This document shows, piece by piece, positions 1 to 10,172 of a stretch of DNA of 34,130 bases. Within the stretch, counting starts at the first letter, position 1; each line of letters opens with the position of its first letter. Source of the stretch: Reticulitermes lucifugus (Eukaryota; Arthropoda; Insecta; Blattodea; Rhinotermitidae). The notes beneath the pieces are model-generated. The model was not told where the DNA came from. It worked only from the letters and a program-made list of their open reading frames with translations, and ran no database searches. The stretch spans positions 174,822-208,951 of the forward strand of contig JAKCWW010000025.1 of the NCBI GenBank assembly GCA_026260175.1. Reading direction: 5' to 3'. The position numbers and the translations under genes were made by a program.

Positions 1-62
1 CGAACCCGCGACGTTCCGGTTTGTAGCGTAGTGCCTCAACCAACTACGCCATCGCGCGCCCC
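1..62 (-). mobile_element. tRNA-derived SINE head, antisense, cut by window edge
   Basis: On the minus strand this reads as the 5' head of a tRNA-derived SINE. An A-box-like TGGCGTAGTTGG lies at 40-51, and the start of a B box (CGGGTTCG) lies at 1-9, about 30 nt downstream of the A box, which is the tRNA-like spacing. The rest of the element lies beyond the window start. A functional tRNA gene is unlikely because the intervening arms do not form a clean cloverleaf and similar heads recur in the window attached to SINE bodies. Confidence 0.6.
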
Positions 63-772
63 CCAATTATTTTATAAGCCATGAAAAATATAATACGTTT
101 TCTTCAAATACCAGCGTTGAATTGCTGTGGCCGACATCTTGTTCTGTACGGTGTGTACATCGGAAACTGGCGGGAGAGCAAGCCTTAACTCACGGCCAAC
201 GGGACGTAACAGAAGCGTTGAGAATACGGTGCGTTCGCACGAGACATAATCAATTTAGAAACGTTGTTGAACGTATATACCAGCCCAATTTCTAAGCTAT
301 TTCAAAGAGGAAAACAAGAAACAATTTGCGAAATTTCCTTTATACGATATTGTAGACTTTGCCGCCATCCATAGGCCGATCTGCATTTCGGAATTTACCG
401 AATTTAGAATAAATGCTGCACATTCTAACAGCATTATGTGCATTTAACTCGTAACTTTCAAGCACTGAAAAAGTAACCGTGCATATGGTGCTACATATGA
501 TGCATTATCATTCTAATTATGACAACGTAAATTTTCCAATTCATTGCAATAAAGGCTGGCCATTGTGAACACCATTCACAATGCTCGTTACGTGCACTGC
601 CTGCCTGCCTTATCTGACTAGCTACTTGGATCACAGTACTAGTCAATCAGGCTACTAGTTACAGTCTTAATGTAGCTTACGGCATATTTTATGTGCCACA
701 AACGAGGCCAATTTGCCTAAATAAACGGCTCTCAAAATGTAAAGTTTTGTAACATTTGAGGCGTTGGATAAG
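63..772. other. Unannotated AT-rich spacer
   Basis: I see no gene or clear repeat. The only local structure is a short TGCC tandem near 598-610, followed by a stretch with repeated ACTAG-type words (618-660). No open frame of note is present. Confidence 0.5.
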
Positions 773-983
773 ATTAGAGTCTCCTGGGATATTATGTCCT
801 GTCGATTGATAAATAAACACCGACGTTTCGGAGAAGTTTCATGCCTCTATCTTCGGATTTTAAAGTCCATGAAGAGTATAAGTGGACTGCGAAGGTCATG
901 AAGGTGAAGAAAGCAAGCTGTTCCTAAACGTCAGTTAAATATTTACTAATCTTCATGGAGTCATATCCCAGAAGACTATAACA
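773..983 (-). mobile_element. Fold-back (MITE-like) element, copy A
   Basis: Imperfect terminal inverted repeats lie at about 774-800 and 957-981, both built around TCTGGGATAT. Just inside the left arm the sequence ACCGACGTTTCGG (829-841) is followed by CTATCTTCGG (847-856). Read on the minus strand this is the family core, CCGAAGATAG - loop - CTCCGAAACGTCGGT. The same order (terminus, GAAACGTCGG, GAAGAT) recurs in the other copies listed here, which is why I treat it as an element and not a chance palindrome. No transposase is encoded, so it would be non-autonomous. Confidence 0.6.
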
Positions 984-1479
984 TTCATGTATCTCCCTGA
1001 GAAAATTCCACTTTATGTTCGTGCACGCAGATACGTTTATTCGAGACCTAGTGCCTCTGATAATTACACGTATCATCCTTTACTTCAAAGTCATCTTGCG
1101 GTAGTCGTACAAACAAGTGCCCGAGGCGAGTTTATTATACACAGTATATTTTGTTTTTATGCTCTGTAATTCTTGATCAGATACATACCACCATATAAAA
1201 TGTAATTTAAAAGCAATTAAGGAACTCGTAATTTAATACAAATCACTTAGATAAGGGCAATTATTTTCTACACTACGAATATCGTTAACCGACTTTAAAT
1301 TGATTTATACAGGTGCTTCAATTAACTCTTAATTTATATCACGCGACGCCTGTACCTTTTCTGTGCAGAACAACAACAAATTACTTCTGGAAACTAAATT
1401 TAGGTTGTGTTTGTTTCGTAGGTTACCGACTAAGCAACATCAACCTCAGATTTCACAGTATTACAACCGTGCATTTTGT
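984..1479. other. Unannotated spacer
   Basis: I see nothing here beyond AT-rich sequence. A 60-codon ATG frame at 987-1169 has no recognisable motif and is of a length expected by chance. Confidence 0.5.
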
Positions 1480-1588
1480 TTGAATCAATAAAAAAACCGA
1501 CGAAATGCACTATTATGACCAATTTTAAAATAAAATAAAATAAAATTGGTCATAATAGTGCATTTCGTCGGTTTTTTTATTGAATCAA
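1480..1588. mobile_element. Perfect fold-back element with 9-bp direct repeats
   Basis: Arms of 42 bp at 1486-1527 and 1541-1582 are exact reverse complements, separated by a 13-nt A/T loop (1528-1540). The 9-mer TTGAATCAA stands on both sides (1480-1488 and 1580-1588), as a target-site duplication would. Excluding those repeats, the element is about 91 bp and almost all arm. Target duplications of 8-10 bp fit several DNA-transposon superfamilies (Mutator, Merlin, hAT). The arms could also be set between TA dinucleotides, as in Tc1/mariner. The absence of any mismatch implies recent insertion or gene conversion. Confidence 0.8.
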
Positions 1589-1737
1589 CCTCAGAGTTGT
1601 CTACTGTCGTTGTAGATGGGCTATGATTGTCCCTAGAACTTGCGAGTTGGTAGTATTATTGGCCCTGTTCCAGACAGTATCCCGGCATCCTCTCGGAAAG
1701 ACTTGAAACCTTAGTCACGTCATCAGCAATCGTTAAG

Positions 1738-1985
1738 ATATGAATCTCTTTCTTGCCAAATATTATAGGCTGGACTATCGGGTAATCGAAGTTCGATTCC
1801 AGGCAGGGGCAGAGTTTTACTTCTCAGCGAACAGATCGACTCTTGGGCGCCGGTCCAACATCCTGTCACATGCGTGCCGGCGACTCTTTCTTCCGGAGAA
1901 AGCGGCTGGTTCGTGACGCTCCACTGGCATCTAATGACGATTAAGAATTCGGGGTCCCATAGACCTACTTCCACTCCCACATATT
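1738..1985 (+). mobile_element. Degenerate SINE, main family
   Basis: A B-box-like GTTCGATTCC lies at 1791-1800. Further on, AAGCGGCTGG at 1900-1909 and CATCTAATGACGATTAAGAA near 1928-1947 match the central block of the fuller SINE at 11824-12113 in the same order and orientation. The A box is badly decayed and the usual 3' end is not recognisable. An 85-codon frame on the other strand across this copy is not a gene. Confidence 0.6.
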
Positions 1986-1989
1986 ATGT

Positions 1990-2900
1990 CTTAATGTTGC
2001 GGTGCGTAACTGAGTACAGGGAATGCCGAATGTAAATAAAGGTACGCATTCCACTCAACTTTCTGTCAAATCGTTGTCCATCTATGGGCCTACATGATAT
2101 TCGTGATACAAATAGCCTACTCAGAAGATGGAACGGAAAAAATTTTTTTGTCTTCTAAAATTTAATGGATTAGTAAGTGTTTAAAGGCCATAATCGGCAC
2201 AAAAATGTGTTTATATTTAAAATTTAGCTACACGTTTCGGCTCTTTATTGAGCTATCTTTAGGCTAATATAAATGTGTTTAGTAAAGTAGGTCTATTCTA
2301 AGTGTAACACCATTATTTAGGCCAACAGAACATATCATACTTTGTAAATACATTTACATCAGCCTTAAAATGACTTTCAAATGACAGGCTAATTACGTTA
2401 GAGTGATGTCATCGTAGCGTTACCTGTAGGGCCGCGAAGCTGATCATTCACCTCTGTCTAGTTTCGAGCATAAGAATGCGAGAAATTTTAGCTTCATTAC
2501 CCAATAGGTCTTCATGGCGTGTTAGTCAAGAGCAGAGACAGCTTTCCTTGTACTCGGTCAAACAAATTTCCCTAGCATGTCACATTCCAGAGTCGTAAAG
2601 ACGAGAAACAATTCTCAAAAAGTCTGATCTGTAAAAAGATAAAAGAGTGCATACATTATAATATTTTTAATGAAACGCAATAAATTTAAGCTGGCGGATA
2701 ACATATGAAAAAACTAATTTTATTTCTGTGAAAGTCAAAAATTTAAATGGACTCTATAAATACTACCCAAGAAGAATTTAATTTAACTGGATGAGAATTA
2801 ATTTACTCGTACCCCAGAATCATTGTTTCTATCCAGCAGTGCTGTCTATAAAACTGCTCCAAACAACGTAGTTTTTATTTTTGTTTCCATCGTTATTTCG
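1990..2900. other. Spacer with a GAAACGTG stem motif
   Basis: Mostly featureless. At 2226-2264 the minus strand reads CCTAAAGATAGCTC, a 6-nt loop and GAGCCGAAACGTGTAGC. This forms a GCTC/GAGC stem (2240-2243 with 2250-2253) directly before GAAAC. It resembles the motif at 5581-5630 and the core of the fold-back family. Confidence 0.4.
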
Positions 2901-2959
2901 CTCTACTGTGTGTCTGATTCGGGTTTGTGTCACATTCACACTAGACACACAGAACAGTA

Positions 2960-4350
2960 ACACACTTCAGGCCTTTAACTGTGTCTGCAGTTAACCGTAG
3001 CAACGTACATCGGGAATAATTACGTACAAACACAATTCCATACGAAATAGAAACTATCTTCATTATCTTTGCATAATTATCTTCTACATGACACGGAATT
3101 ACTTTACCTGATACTTTTCAATCACGGCCAAACAACATTGAAACACAAAGTTACCGGGATACCCTCAGCTAAAAGAGTAATAGAAGCAAATACTCTTTGT
3201 AGATCGACAGGCAATAGTCTAAGCCTAGCCCAGAAGCGCTTCAGTAATGCTCTTACATGAGGGCGGGTGCCGATCGTGTCCCTAAAAGGTTATGTTTTTA
3301 ATTTTATTTTGTATTCGGACGCTGGACAAGGTCCAAACACAAAATGAACCCAAATCTCATACCTACTGTTTTGCTTGAGACTGCAGCTAGACCAGTCATC
3401 AAGCGACAAGATTTTGTAGAAAATATAACGGAATGTTATGATATAACTCCACGTATATAAACGAAATGAACCACACTCCTCGGAACGAAAACAATGTTGG
3501 GGGAGATACGAATAAAATCGTGGAATCATTTCACATAATTTTTAATTTGTATAACTTCCAGGAGCGTGATCTTATATTGAGCAAACATCAATGAAGACAT
3601 TATAGAGCAAAGAGGCATATCATAAAATGGACAATGTATACCGATAGCACGATCGTTCGATCTGGAAGCTAGCGTACGATCCCGCAAGTAATTGGTTTGA
3701 AACTGTTTAAATATATAACTATTGATATTGCACGTCGGGTGTAACAGGTTGGACCACCGTTGATTACTGCAAGACGACATACTTCATAAATCTCACTTCG
3801 TCTTACAGCACGTATTCAACAAAGCTTTTAAAAACAGGTCTTAGACAAGTCATTATTTTCTACGTCAAGTAAGTAGGAATGAGAACAATTTATGGATTAT
3901 AAAAATTAAATTAATTTATGTTTCTACCTCAAGTTTTATCTTACCCCTCTGGATTAACTTAATTTATAGCTACAGTTGCGCATCTGGTAGCATCTTAAAG
4001 GAAATTATGTGCTTGGGCGCATGCAAGAGCTCCTTCCATTTGCATCAGCAGAATTACCCTACAGCAATCCTAGCATTTGAAGAACAACCAGGAATCGATC
4101 GTGAAACTGAGGTACGCTCTGTGGACTCTTTCCAAAGTGTATTACGTGATATTATGGCAGCTGTTGACATTTTGAAAATATATATAAATGATACGAAAAG
4201 TATTGCAATTTATATTCCTAAAATAAGTAGTGTCAGTGGCGTAGCCCAAGTACTCGTAATACGAATTTTATAGGAATGGTATATATACTTAGAACAACCT
4301 CTGTTGGCGCGTGTTCATATTATGTACTTCACCTCCTCTTCATCCTCCTT
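2960..4350. other. Unannotated spacer with chance open frames
   Basis: I recognise no gene. Open frames at 3069-3260 (TTG start), 3290-3529 and 3526-3780 (both minus), and 4007-4273 have no signal peptide, domain or motif I can name, and their lengths are ordinary for AT-rich DNA. Confidence 0.5.
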
Positions 4351-4351
4351 T

Positions 4352-4460
4352 GCCACGACTACCACCATAACCACCATTACCACAATCAGCACCATTACCA
4401 CCATCATTACCATCACCAGGATCACTACTATACCATCACACCATCACCACCACCATCATG
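4352..4460. repeat. Compound CAT/ACC trinucleotide microsatellite
   Basis: Interrupted ACC, CAT and ATC trinucleotides run for about 110 bp. They create overlapping frames rich in His or Thr that should not be read as proteins. A short TTATTG repeat and a pyrimidine-rich run ending in CAG follow at 4463-4485. The run could act as a splice acceptor, but nothing downstream supports an exon. Confidence 0.85.
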
Positions 4461-4710
4461 GCTGTTATTGTTATTGCTTTTGCAGGGAGTAAAATATGTA
4501 GATATTAAGATGAGAATACTGACCTACGTTACGGTACTGATCACTGTGGAGCAAGGCGCTAATTTGAATTGTAGACGCTGGCATTCCATAACAGAACCTT
4601 CATTTTTCTGTCATTGACAAAAGTTCGTGGAACATTTTTATGTTAGAAAAGAAATGTGAAGGTATGAGAGGTGAAATTTGTACGAGAGTGACTGTAGAAT
4701 ACTGTATTAT

Positions 4711-4860
4711 AAGATGTGACGCCGTGTAGTCTAGTACAAATGTGCCGATGTTTCGGGGGAACCTACTGCCTACATCTCCTACCCTGAAGATAGAGAGAAC
4801 GAGTTCCTAAGAAAGTACGTAAATTTATGCGAGACTACACGGCATCACAACCCCGAAGAT
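4711..4860 (-). mobile_element. Fold-back element, copy B (clearest termini)
   Basis: The arm at 4716-4732 (GTGACGCCGTGTAGTCT) and the reverse complement of 4832-4848 differ at one base in 17. Inside the left arm, GCCGATGTTTCGGGGG starts at 4743, and CTACTGCCT and CCTGAAGATAG follow. This is the conserved order seen in the other copies. The right end continues as CACAACCCCGAAGAT, which repeats the GAAGAT word. Length is about 135-150 bp with no coding capacity. Confidence 0.75.
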
Positions 4861-5569
4861 ATTTTATTGCATGTATGAAAATATTTGAGAAACAAACAAC
4901 CTCTTATTAGGCCTACGTGAAGTATTTTGTTCAATCTGATCACACATAAAATCAAACGTAAAACCAAACTCTAAAAAAATATATGAAATGGGAATTAAAA
5001 TAGTACGTTATGTGTTATTTGGGTCTTAGTGTATACGTGTAGGTGTGTCGATATAAATAAAGCAGTAAAATGGAATCGAAACTCTTGTTGTATTCGCTCT
5101 GTCTAAAATGAAAGTAAACGTAGGACTACTGGTTTTCGACTCTTCTTCCTCAAACCAATTTTAATAACATGTACAACTTCTGTCAGGAAATGTGGTCAGT
5201 TTTTTCACAAGTAATGTTTTAGAATTAATAACAACAGAAGTGGTTACATAGCATCTACGTAACTTTAAAAAATCAATTACTCACCGATATTTCGAGTATG
5301 CATTTTTTACCTAAGTCAATGCATTTGTGTCCGACACACGGCACGTGTGTCTAACGGACATTTAACCTCGAACAGACAAACATATAATTGAACATTCCCA
5401 TGCAACTTTCAAGGTTCCCATTTTGTCGGCGCTACTGGCTCCAGCGCGTTGTTTCCACAAACTGCAGGAAGAGACCCCACAGGGGAGGGTGTGCCGTTCG
5501 TAATTCGGTCCGGGTATTTCATCTCAGAAAACATGAAGGAATATCGACGGTTTCTGGTTTTAGATCGTA
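4861..5569. other. Unannotated spacer
   Basis: No gene is recognised. The region holds one TAGGCCTA palindrome (4908-4915) and a weak ACCGATATTTCGAG echo of the fold-back core near 5283. Overlapping short frames on both strands around 5388-5609 have no motifs. Confidence 0.45.
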
Positions 5570-5646
5570 CACAAATATCTGTCGGAATATAACTCCTTGA
5601 GGATGGCACCGCGGTGCCGAAACATGTAGGAATTTTAATAGGCCTA
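5570..5646 (+). repeat. Hammerhead-like stem motif with GGCACCGCGGTGCC palindrome
   Basis: In order the sequence shows GTC (5581-5583), a short GGA/TCC hairpin (5584-5596), TTGAGGA (5597-5603), one extra T, the perfect 14-bp palindrome GGCACCGCGGTGCC (5605-5618) and GAAAC (5619-5623). This is the order of a type III hammerhead ribozyme: GUC, stem I, CUGANGA, stem II, GAAA. However, C3 is replaced by T, there is an inserted T before stem II, and stem III pairs poorly. It is more safely described as a repeat end related to the fold-back family. A TAGGCCTA palindrome follows at 5639-5646. Confidence 0.35.
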
Positions 5647-6079
5647 CTTCTTATGAACTGTATTTTATTAATTGTATTTGTTGGTGGATATATTGATCTG
5701 TCGGGCGAGAAACACTATATCCTTTTATGAATTTGAACACAAGGGTTGAAATTTTCAAACAGATAGCACATCCTGCAAATTTTGGCCCTCATAAATGTCT
5801 GCAACTTGTGTTTGTAACCTTTTCTTTCTGATCGTGGCAAATACGAATATTTAACAAAACACCAGAAAAAATCCTCGCTGGCTATATGAACTGTGTGATT
5901 ACAAGCCTATTTGCAAAACCATGATTAAATCTTCAACAAACAAGCAGCAAAGACACAAGAATCACGTTCAGAAATTGTGTACTCAATCTCCAAACAACTT
6001 CTTTTTTACCATTACGAGACACTGTATTCAATAAAGCATAAGTTAGTCCCAAGACCCATTAATCCTGATGAGTACGGTG
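5647..6079. other. Unannotated spacer
   Basis: AT-rich sequence in which I recognise no gene, RNA or repeat. Confidence 0.5.
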
Positions 6080-6182
6080 GTTTCCTTGAATACGTCATGT
6101 ATATGGTAGGCCTACGTGTTTCGGAGAAACGTACTGCTTCTGCCTTCAACTCCGAAGATACCCTTCCTATACGTTGCAAGTA
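6080..6182 (-). mobile_element. Fold-back element, copy C (degenerate)
   Basis: GTGTTTCGGAGAAACGTACTGCTTCTGCC (from 6116) followed by CTCCGAAGATA (6150-6160) matches the family core in the same order as copies A and B. The left end, GAATACGTCATGTATATGGTA, is a poor match to the family terminus. I cannot place the right boundary. Small frames on both strands here are artefacts of the palindrome. Confidence 0.45.
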
Positions 6183-6189
6183 ATATGGT

Positions 6190-8714
6190 CCTATGACACA
6201 TGTCGTACCCATGTACCAGATTAAACACTATTATAACTAGAACTCAAAATAACATAAGAATCTTCGGAGCCCTAAGATTCCTGCAAATGTGGTTATCATT
6301 TCTAAACGCAAAGCACAGAACTGTAATGCTGGTAATCGTTACACATTACTTATGGGCCACTATTCTCATAGAGCGCGACCTAGAAATTGACAGCCAGGCA
6401 TTAAATGTAGGCATGTATGACTGAGGGGCGTGTCCGCGATGTTTATTTACATATAGTATATTACTTTTCAACATGATCATCCGTTTTTAAGCGCTTTCGT
6501 AAAAGAGTTGCCAAGAGGGACTATTAGTTTCGCCTTATTTGACTGTCCATCTGTCCGTTCGCAAGGGTCAAGAGCAAATCTCACTTGAAGAATTTTCGTG
6601 ATATTTTACATCTGGCATTTTTACTAAAATTTATCAACATATTCTGATTTGGATAAAATCAGACACAACAGACCTACTACATATGTTTATGGTCTTGTGC
6701 TATGGCTTTTTCTCTGTGAAGTACGCGATGAGACTAAAGAAACAGATAAGCATGGAGAAGTATCACTTGTAAACATCGAGTGTCGACGTTTAAGAAATAT
6801 CGATTAGAAATTCACCGATTACGATATCTCAAAAACGATCGATTGTAAATCTTTTGTGTGATAAAAAAAATTCAGTATTTACTGAAAATTATTAATGAAT
6901 TTAACATTTAGAGACAATAATAGAAAGAATGCGCCAGAAATATTAGGTTGTGTGGTGATTTCCTAATCTGTTTCTGGCTCAGTAATTCCTAACTTTACAA
7001 AATACCACATGAAACGTCATTGCAGTAACATCAGGTAAGACATACTGCTGAGAAGATCCAGCTTATTTGAGCATAGGAAATTCATATAGACTGTTGCTGA
7101 AAGATTAACAATTGAAAGAACTATTTTTCAGTGTCGAATATAAGAACGTTAAAAGCACAATTTATCGCTCGAGTTCGATTTTAAAAACAGATCAGAAAGA
7201 TAGTGTATGAACGCGATACTTTGTAACGTTTCCAGTCAGAATCAAACTTTCAATATAGATATCGAAATTGATGAACGTCTTCTCCCAACAAATACATAAG
7301 ATACTTATAATTTTCATGCTTGTTTTTAACAGCTAAATTCCTCACACGGTTCAGCTTTCTTATCAATTAAAGTAGCCTCAATGTTGCGTTGAACTCTGAC
7401 CTCTGAGACCATAATGAACTGGCACTGTTAAACACCAATTAAATGGAACACACAGTGAGTTCCTTATCACAACTGTCACATTTTAATGATCAGAAAATAA
7501 GTTATTTTTCTCACAAATATCTTCCCTCTTCAAAGCAAACATAATATTGAACCAAATTAATAAATATGCAACTAACTGCATTTATACTAAAGAAACATAC
7601 AAGAAGCCCTAGTCCAAAAAACACAGGTTTTCCTTCAAAGATAAAGAGAGACTGATGAAGAATGAGCACACCAAATACAGAAGGGTTTGATGCAATTACT
7701 TTGTACGGAAAAATCATTACCCATTCCAAATTTCTGATTTTTATAATGGGTTCAATCAGAAGTTTGATTGGGGTGTAGTAAAATGAGTCAGTGTTTTTGT
7801 ATTTGCACAGCAGCGCAAGGGACGGAATACAAGCTTGTCGTAGAGACTGAGATGATACAAGTGGTGCGAGGCTATTGATCAAAATGAAGACCTGTATCCT
7901 GAATGACTGAGGATTTTATCAGAATGGCCAGTCAGCGACCAAGATTCGGAGAGTAAGCAGAATGAACAGTCCCAGAGAATGCCAGATTAAGAATGTGTTG
8001 AGTTGCGTATGTCCTTAGATTAGTAAACACAGGAAGAGTCTCCATACGTCATTCTTGGGAACAAGAATGGTATTCTTGGGCCGTTATGTCAGTGTTGAAG
8101 ACACTGGCTGTTTGTAAATAATAATGTACAAAGAATTAACATGGCCTATAAAGGTAGCGTTAGAATCTCGAATAAATTAACAATAACGGGACAGTAGTAG
8201 ACATGTCATTATGGCCCCCGATACCTAAATAAAATTACTGGAAGATATTTACAATGCAGTTAACTAACCACTGGGCGTGTTTTCTTGAACGAAACGAACA
8301 TCATGAAAAAGTAGCAAAATTACGAAGTGAAAATCGTGTATCACAACAGCCGTTCCTGAAACACCGAGTAATGGGCTGCATGAGAAGACTACATAAAGCA
8401 GGGTACTGTGTTAGTGAGTTATAAAGGTTTAGTCAAATTCACCCCAAATACTGGACAAAGAGCCGTGCTACTGAATCTATTACATAACAACACGCGTAAT
8501 AACCTCACTGTTATCTGGCGCTTTCTACTCATTGCATGTGAACCGATACACAGTTCTACAGGTAAGGAACAAACTCTAATAATTATGCTGAAAATAGTGG
8601 GCGCCATCGTATAAAATGTAGCCGCTCAGACGACAGTGTCGTACTTTCTCGTGACAAGGTGTTAGAAGACAGGATGTCGTGGAAGATATTTAGGCCTAAG
8701 TAGGACGAAGTAAG
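6190..8714. other. Long unannotated stretch
   Basis: I see no gene, RNA or repeat in these 2.5 kb apart from a TAGGCCTA palindrome at 8691-8698. The longest frame is minus-strand 7511-7882, 123 codons with several hydrophobic runs (for example FGLGLLVCFF). I recognise no family in it. Its hydrophobicity is what T-rich codons give by default, and about one frame of this length is expected by chance in the window. Confidence 0.5.
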
Positions 8715-9078
8715 AGGAAGCAAAGGAAAATTGTATGAGGAGGTTTATGATCTGTATTACTCACCAAATATTAAGGGTGATCAAATCGAGGATAGGATGG
8801 ACGTAGAATGTGGCATGCACGTTTTAGTGGGAAAACCTGAAGGATAGAGCCAACTTGAATGAATCTGCTGCAGATGAGAAGACATTAATGAAGTGGATCT
8901 TAAAAGACATGGGACGGGAGGCCGTGGACTGGATTTATCTGGCTCAAGATAGGGATAAGTAGCAGGCTGTTAAAGAGACAATGAAATCTCGGGTTCCATG
9001 AAATGCGGGTAATTTCTTGACTGGGAGGGTAACTGTTAGCTTCTCTAGATGCACTGCTCCATGTAGTTTGTTTGTAGC
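8715..9078 (+). mobile_element. LINE 3' fragment, copy 1
   Basis: Plus-strand remnant of the C-terminal tail and 3' UTR of a non-LTR retrotransposon. Readable pieces are LYEEVYDLYYSPNIK (from about 8729), VLVGKPEG, and a GLDLSGSR-type stretch. They lie in different frames with stops between them. The 3' UTR block GGTTCCATGAAATGCGGG - TAATTTCTTGACTGGGAGG - GTTAGCTTCTCTAGA - GCTCCATG (8992-9063) matches the best copy at 33262-33603. This copy reaches further 5' than the others. The tail GTAGTTTGTTTG is a degraded tandem end. Confidence 0.7.
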
Positions 9079-9404
9079 CTTGTAATAATCATACCATTCT
9101 AACGAAAGTACAGGTGCCCCATGCTCTATTAAACACCATGCCATGAAGACGTTAACCTTCTTTTGATTTAGCATCCCCCCGTACGGACAGAGGGAGGAGA
9201 GGACATATTAGATTCAAACATTCCTAATCGTGACACTGGATACAGAACGACTGTCGGGTTATCTGAATCGGGTATGGAGGTGGAGTAGCTCTCTTGCTGC
9301 TTAAGGAGGGGATAGGTTTGCAGGCTTGTCCCGGGACATGCTCTGATAACTTTCTTTACTTTTCCTCAGTCCCCCCATACAAATAGTGGAACATCACGTT
9401 TGAT
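9079..9404. other. GC-richer spacer, possible unknown repeat
   Basis: A less AT-rich stretch. A minus-strand 76-codon frame (8944-9174) runs over the LINE tail and has no motif. The block from about 9225 to 9380 reads like old repeat sequence, but I cannot match it to another copy in this window. Confidence 0.3.
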
Positions 9405-9565
9405 GGTGAGTAGGAAGACCGCGGTCTTCCGAGATGTGATTCCGTGAACTTTGTACATATGTAACAAGGTTTTGGTCGAACTTGCTCCCTCCATCAGCAG
9501 GTCCTTCCGAAATGCTGGTACACACCAACCAAACTATACGGCGTCACGTCGCAGAAAACATTTAA
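9405..9565 (+). mobile_element. Fold-back element, copy E, with an 18-bp palindrome at one end
   Basis: CAGCAGGTCCTTCCGAAATGCTGGTA (9495-9520) followed by ACTATACGGCGTCACGTCG (9534-9552) matches core then right terminus of the family, in the same order as copy D. Upstream at 9413-9430 is the perfect 18-bp palindrome GGAAGACCGCGGTCTTCC. It may be a hairpin within the element or an unrelated neighbour, as I cannot find the matching left terminus. Confidence 0.5.
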
Positions 9566-10023
9566 ATACTAGAATCGCTACCTTCTGCATTCCACTGAAT
9601 TCATTAATCATTATCATCGTGTCAACATTCTACGCTGCATATATCATACACGTGGTAAAGCGTCACAAAATGAACCAAGAAAATTTATTACCAATATATT
9701 TTAACTAACATACAAAAAAAAGAAAACTAAAAAAGAAAGGAATTACGTGCTCAACGATGCAGTTAGCAATATTATCTGTACTAAGCCTGTTTACTACAAG
9801 GAGTCTTGCTTTAACTTCGGTTCATGGTATAGTTATTGTCAAAGTGTGTACTGCTCCCACATTATAAGTTACTGGGCTCACAAAATAGAATTAGACTAAG
9901 CAAATGGGCCATATGGACCCCACCGGCCTATTTTACCCAAATATGCCAGAAGCTAAGACAGCACGAATAAATTGGGCATATCAAATACTGAGGAACAATA
10001 AAAAGGAACAATAGCAAACTGCT
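9566..10023. other. Unannotated spacer
   Basis: No gene or repeat recognised. An 85-codon frame (9451-9708) overlaps the fold-back copy and has no motif. Confidence 0.45.
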
Positions 10024-10172
10024 GACTTCTGGGATGTGTCAACGTGTAATCTGGTAACCAGTTACCAATCTTCAAGGGGACATGCTGACATCTTCAGAAT
10101 AGGACAGATGTAGGCAACAAGGCCCTCCGAAACGTTGGTAAGTGGGTACCAGATTACACGGCGTCATGTCGT
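10024..10172 (+). mobile_element. Fold-back element, copy D
   Basis: The left arm near 10033-10059 (CGTGTAATCTGGTAACC) pairs with the right arm near 10144-10170 (GGTACCAGATTACACGGCGTCA). Inside, CTTCAAGGGGACATG and CATCTTCAG precede GATGTAGGCAACAAGG, then CTCCGAAACGTTGG at 10126-10139, next to the right terminus. Length is about 150 bp. It is in the opposite orientation to copies A-C, so the polarity of the core relative to the terminus can be read independently, and it is the same. Confidence 0.75.

Noticed and set aside
3069..3260. Small plus-strand gene
   Set aside because: TTG start, 63 codons, no motif; in animal DNA this start is not credible without other evidence.
4276..4617. His-rich protein
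   Set aside because: The His/Thr content comes from a CAT/ACC microsatellite; the flanks carry no domain.
7511..7882. 123-codon minus-strand frame with hydrophobic runs
   Set aside because: About one frame of this length is expected by chance in the six frames of this window. T-rich sequence yields hydrophobic residues, and I recognise no family.
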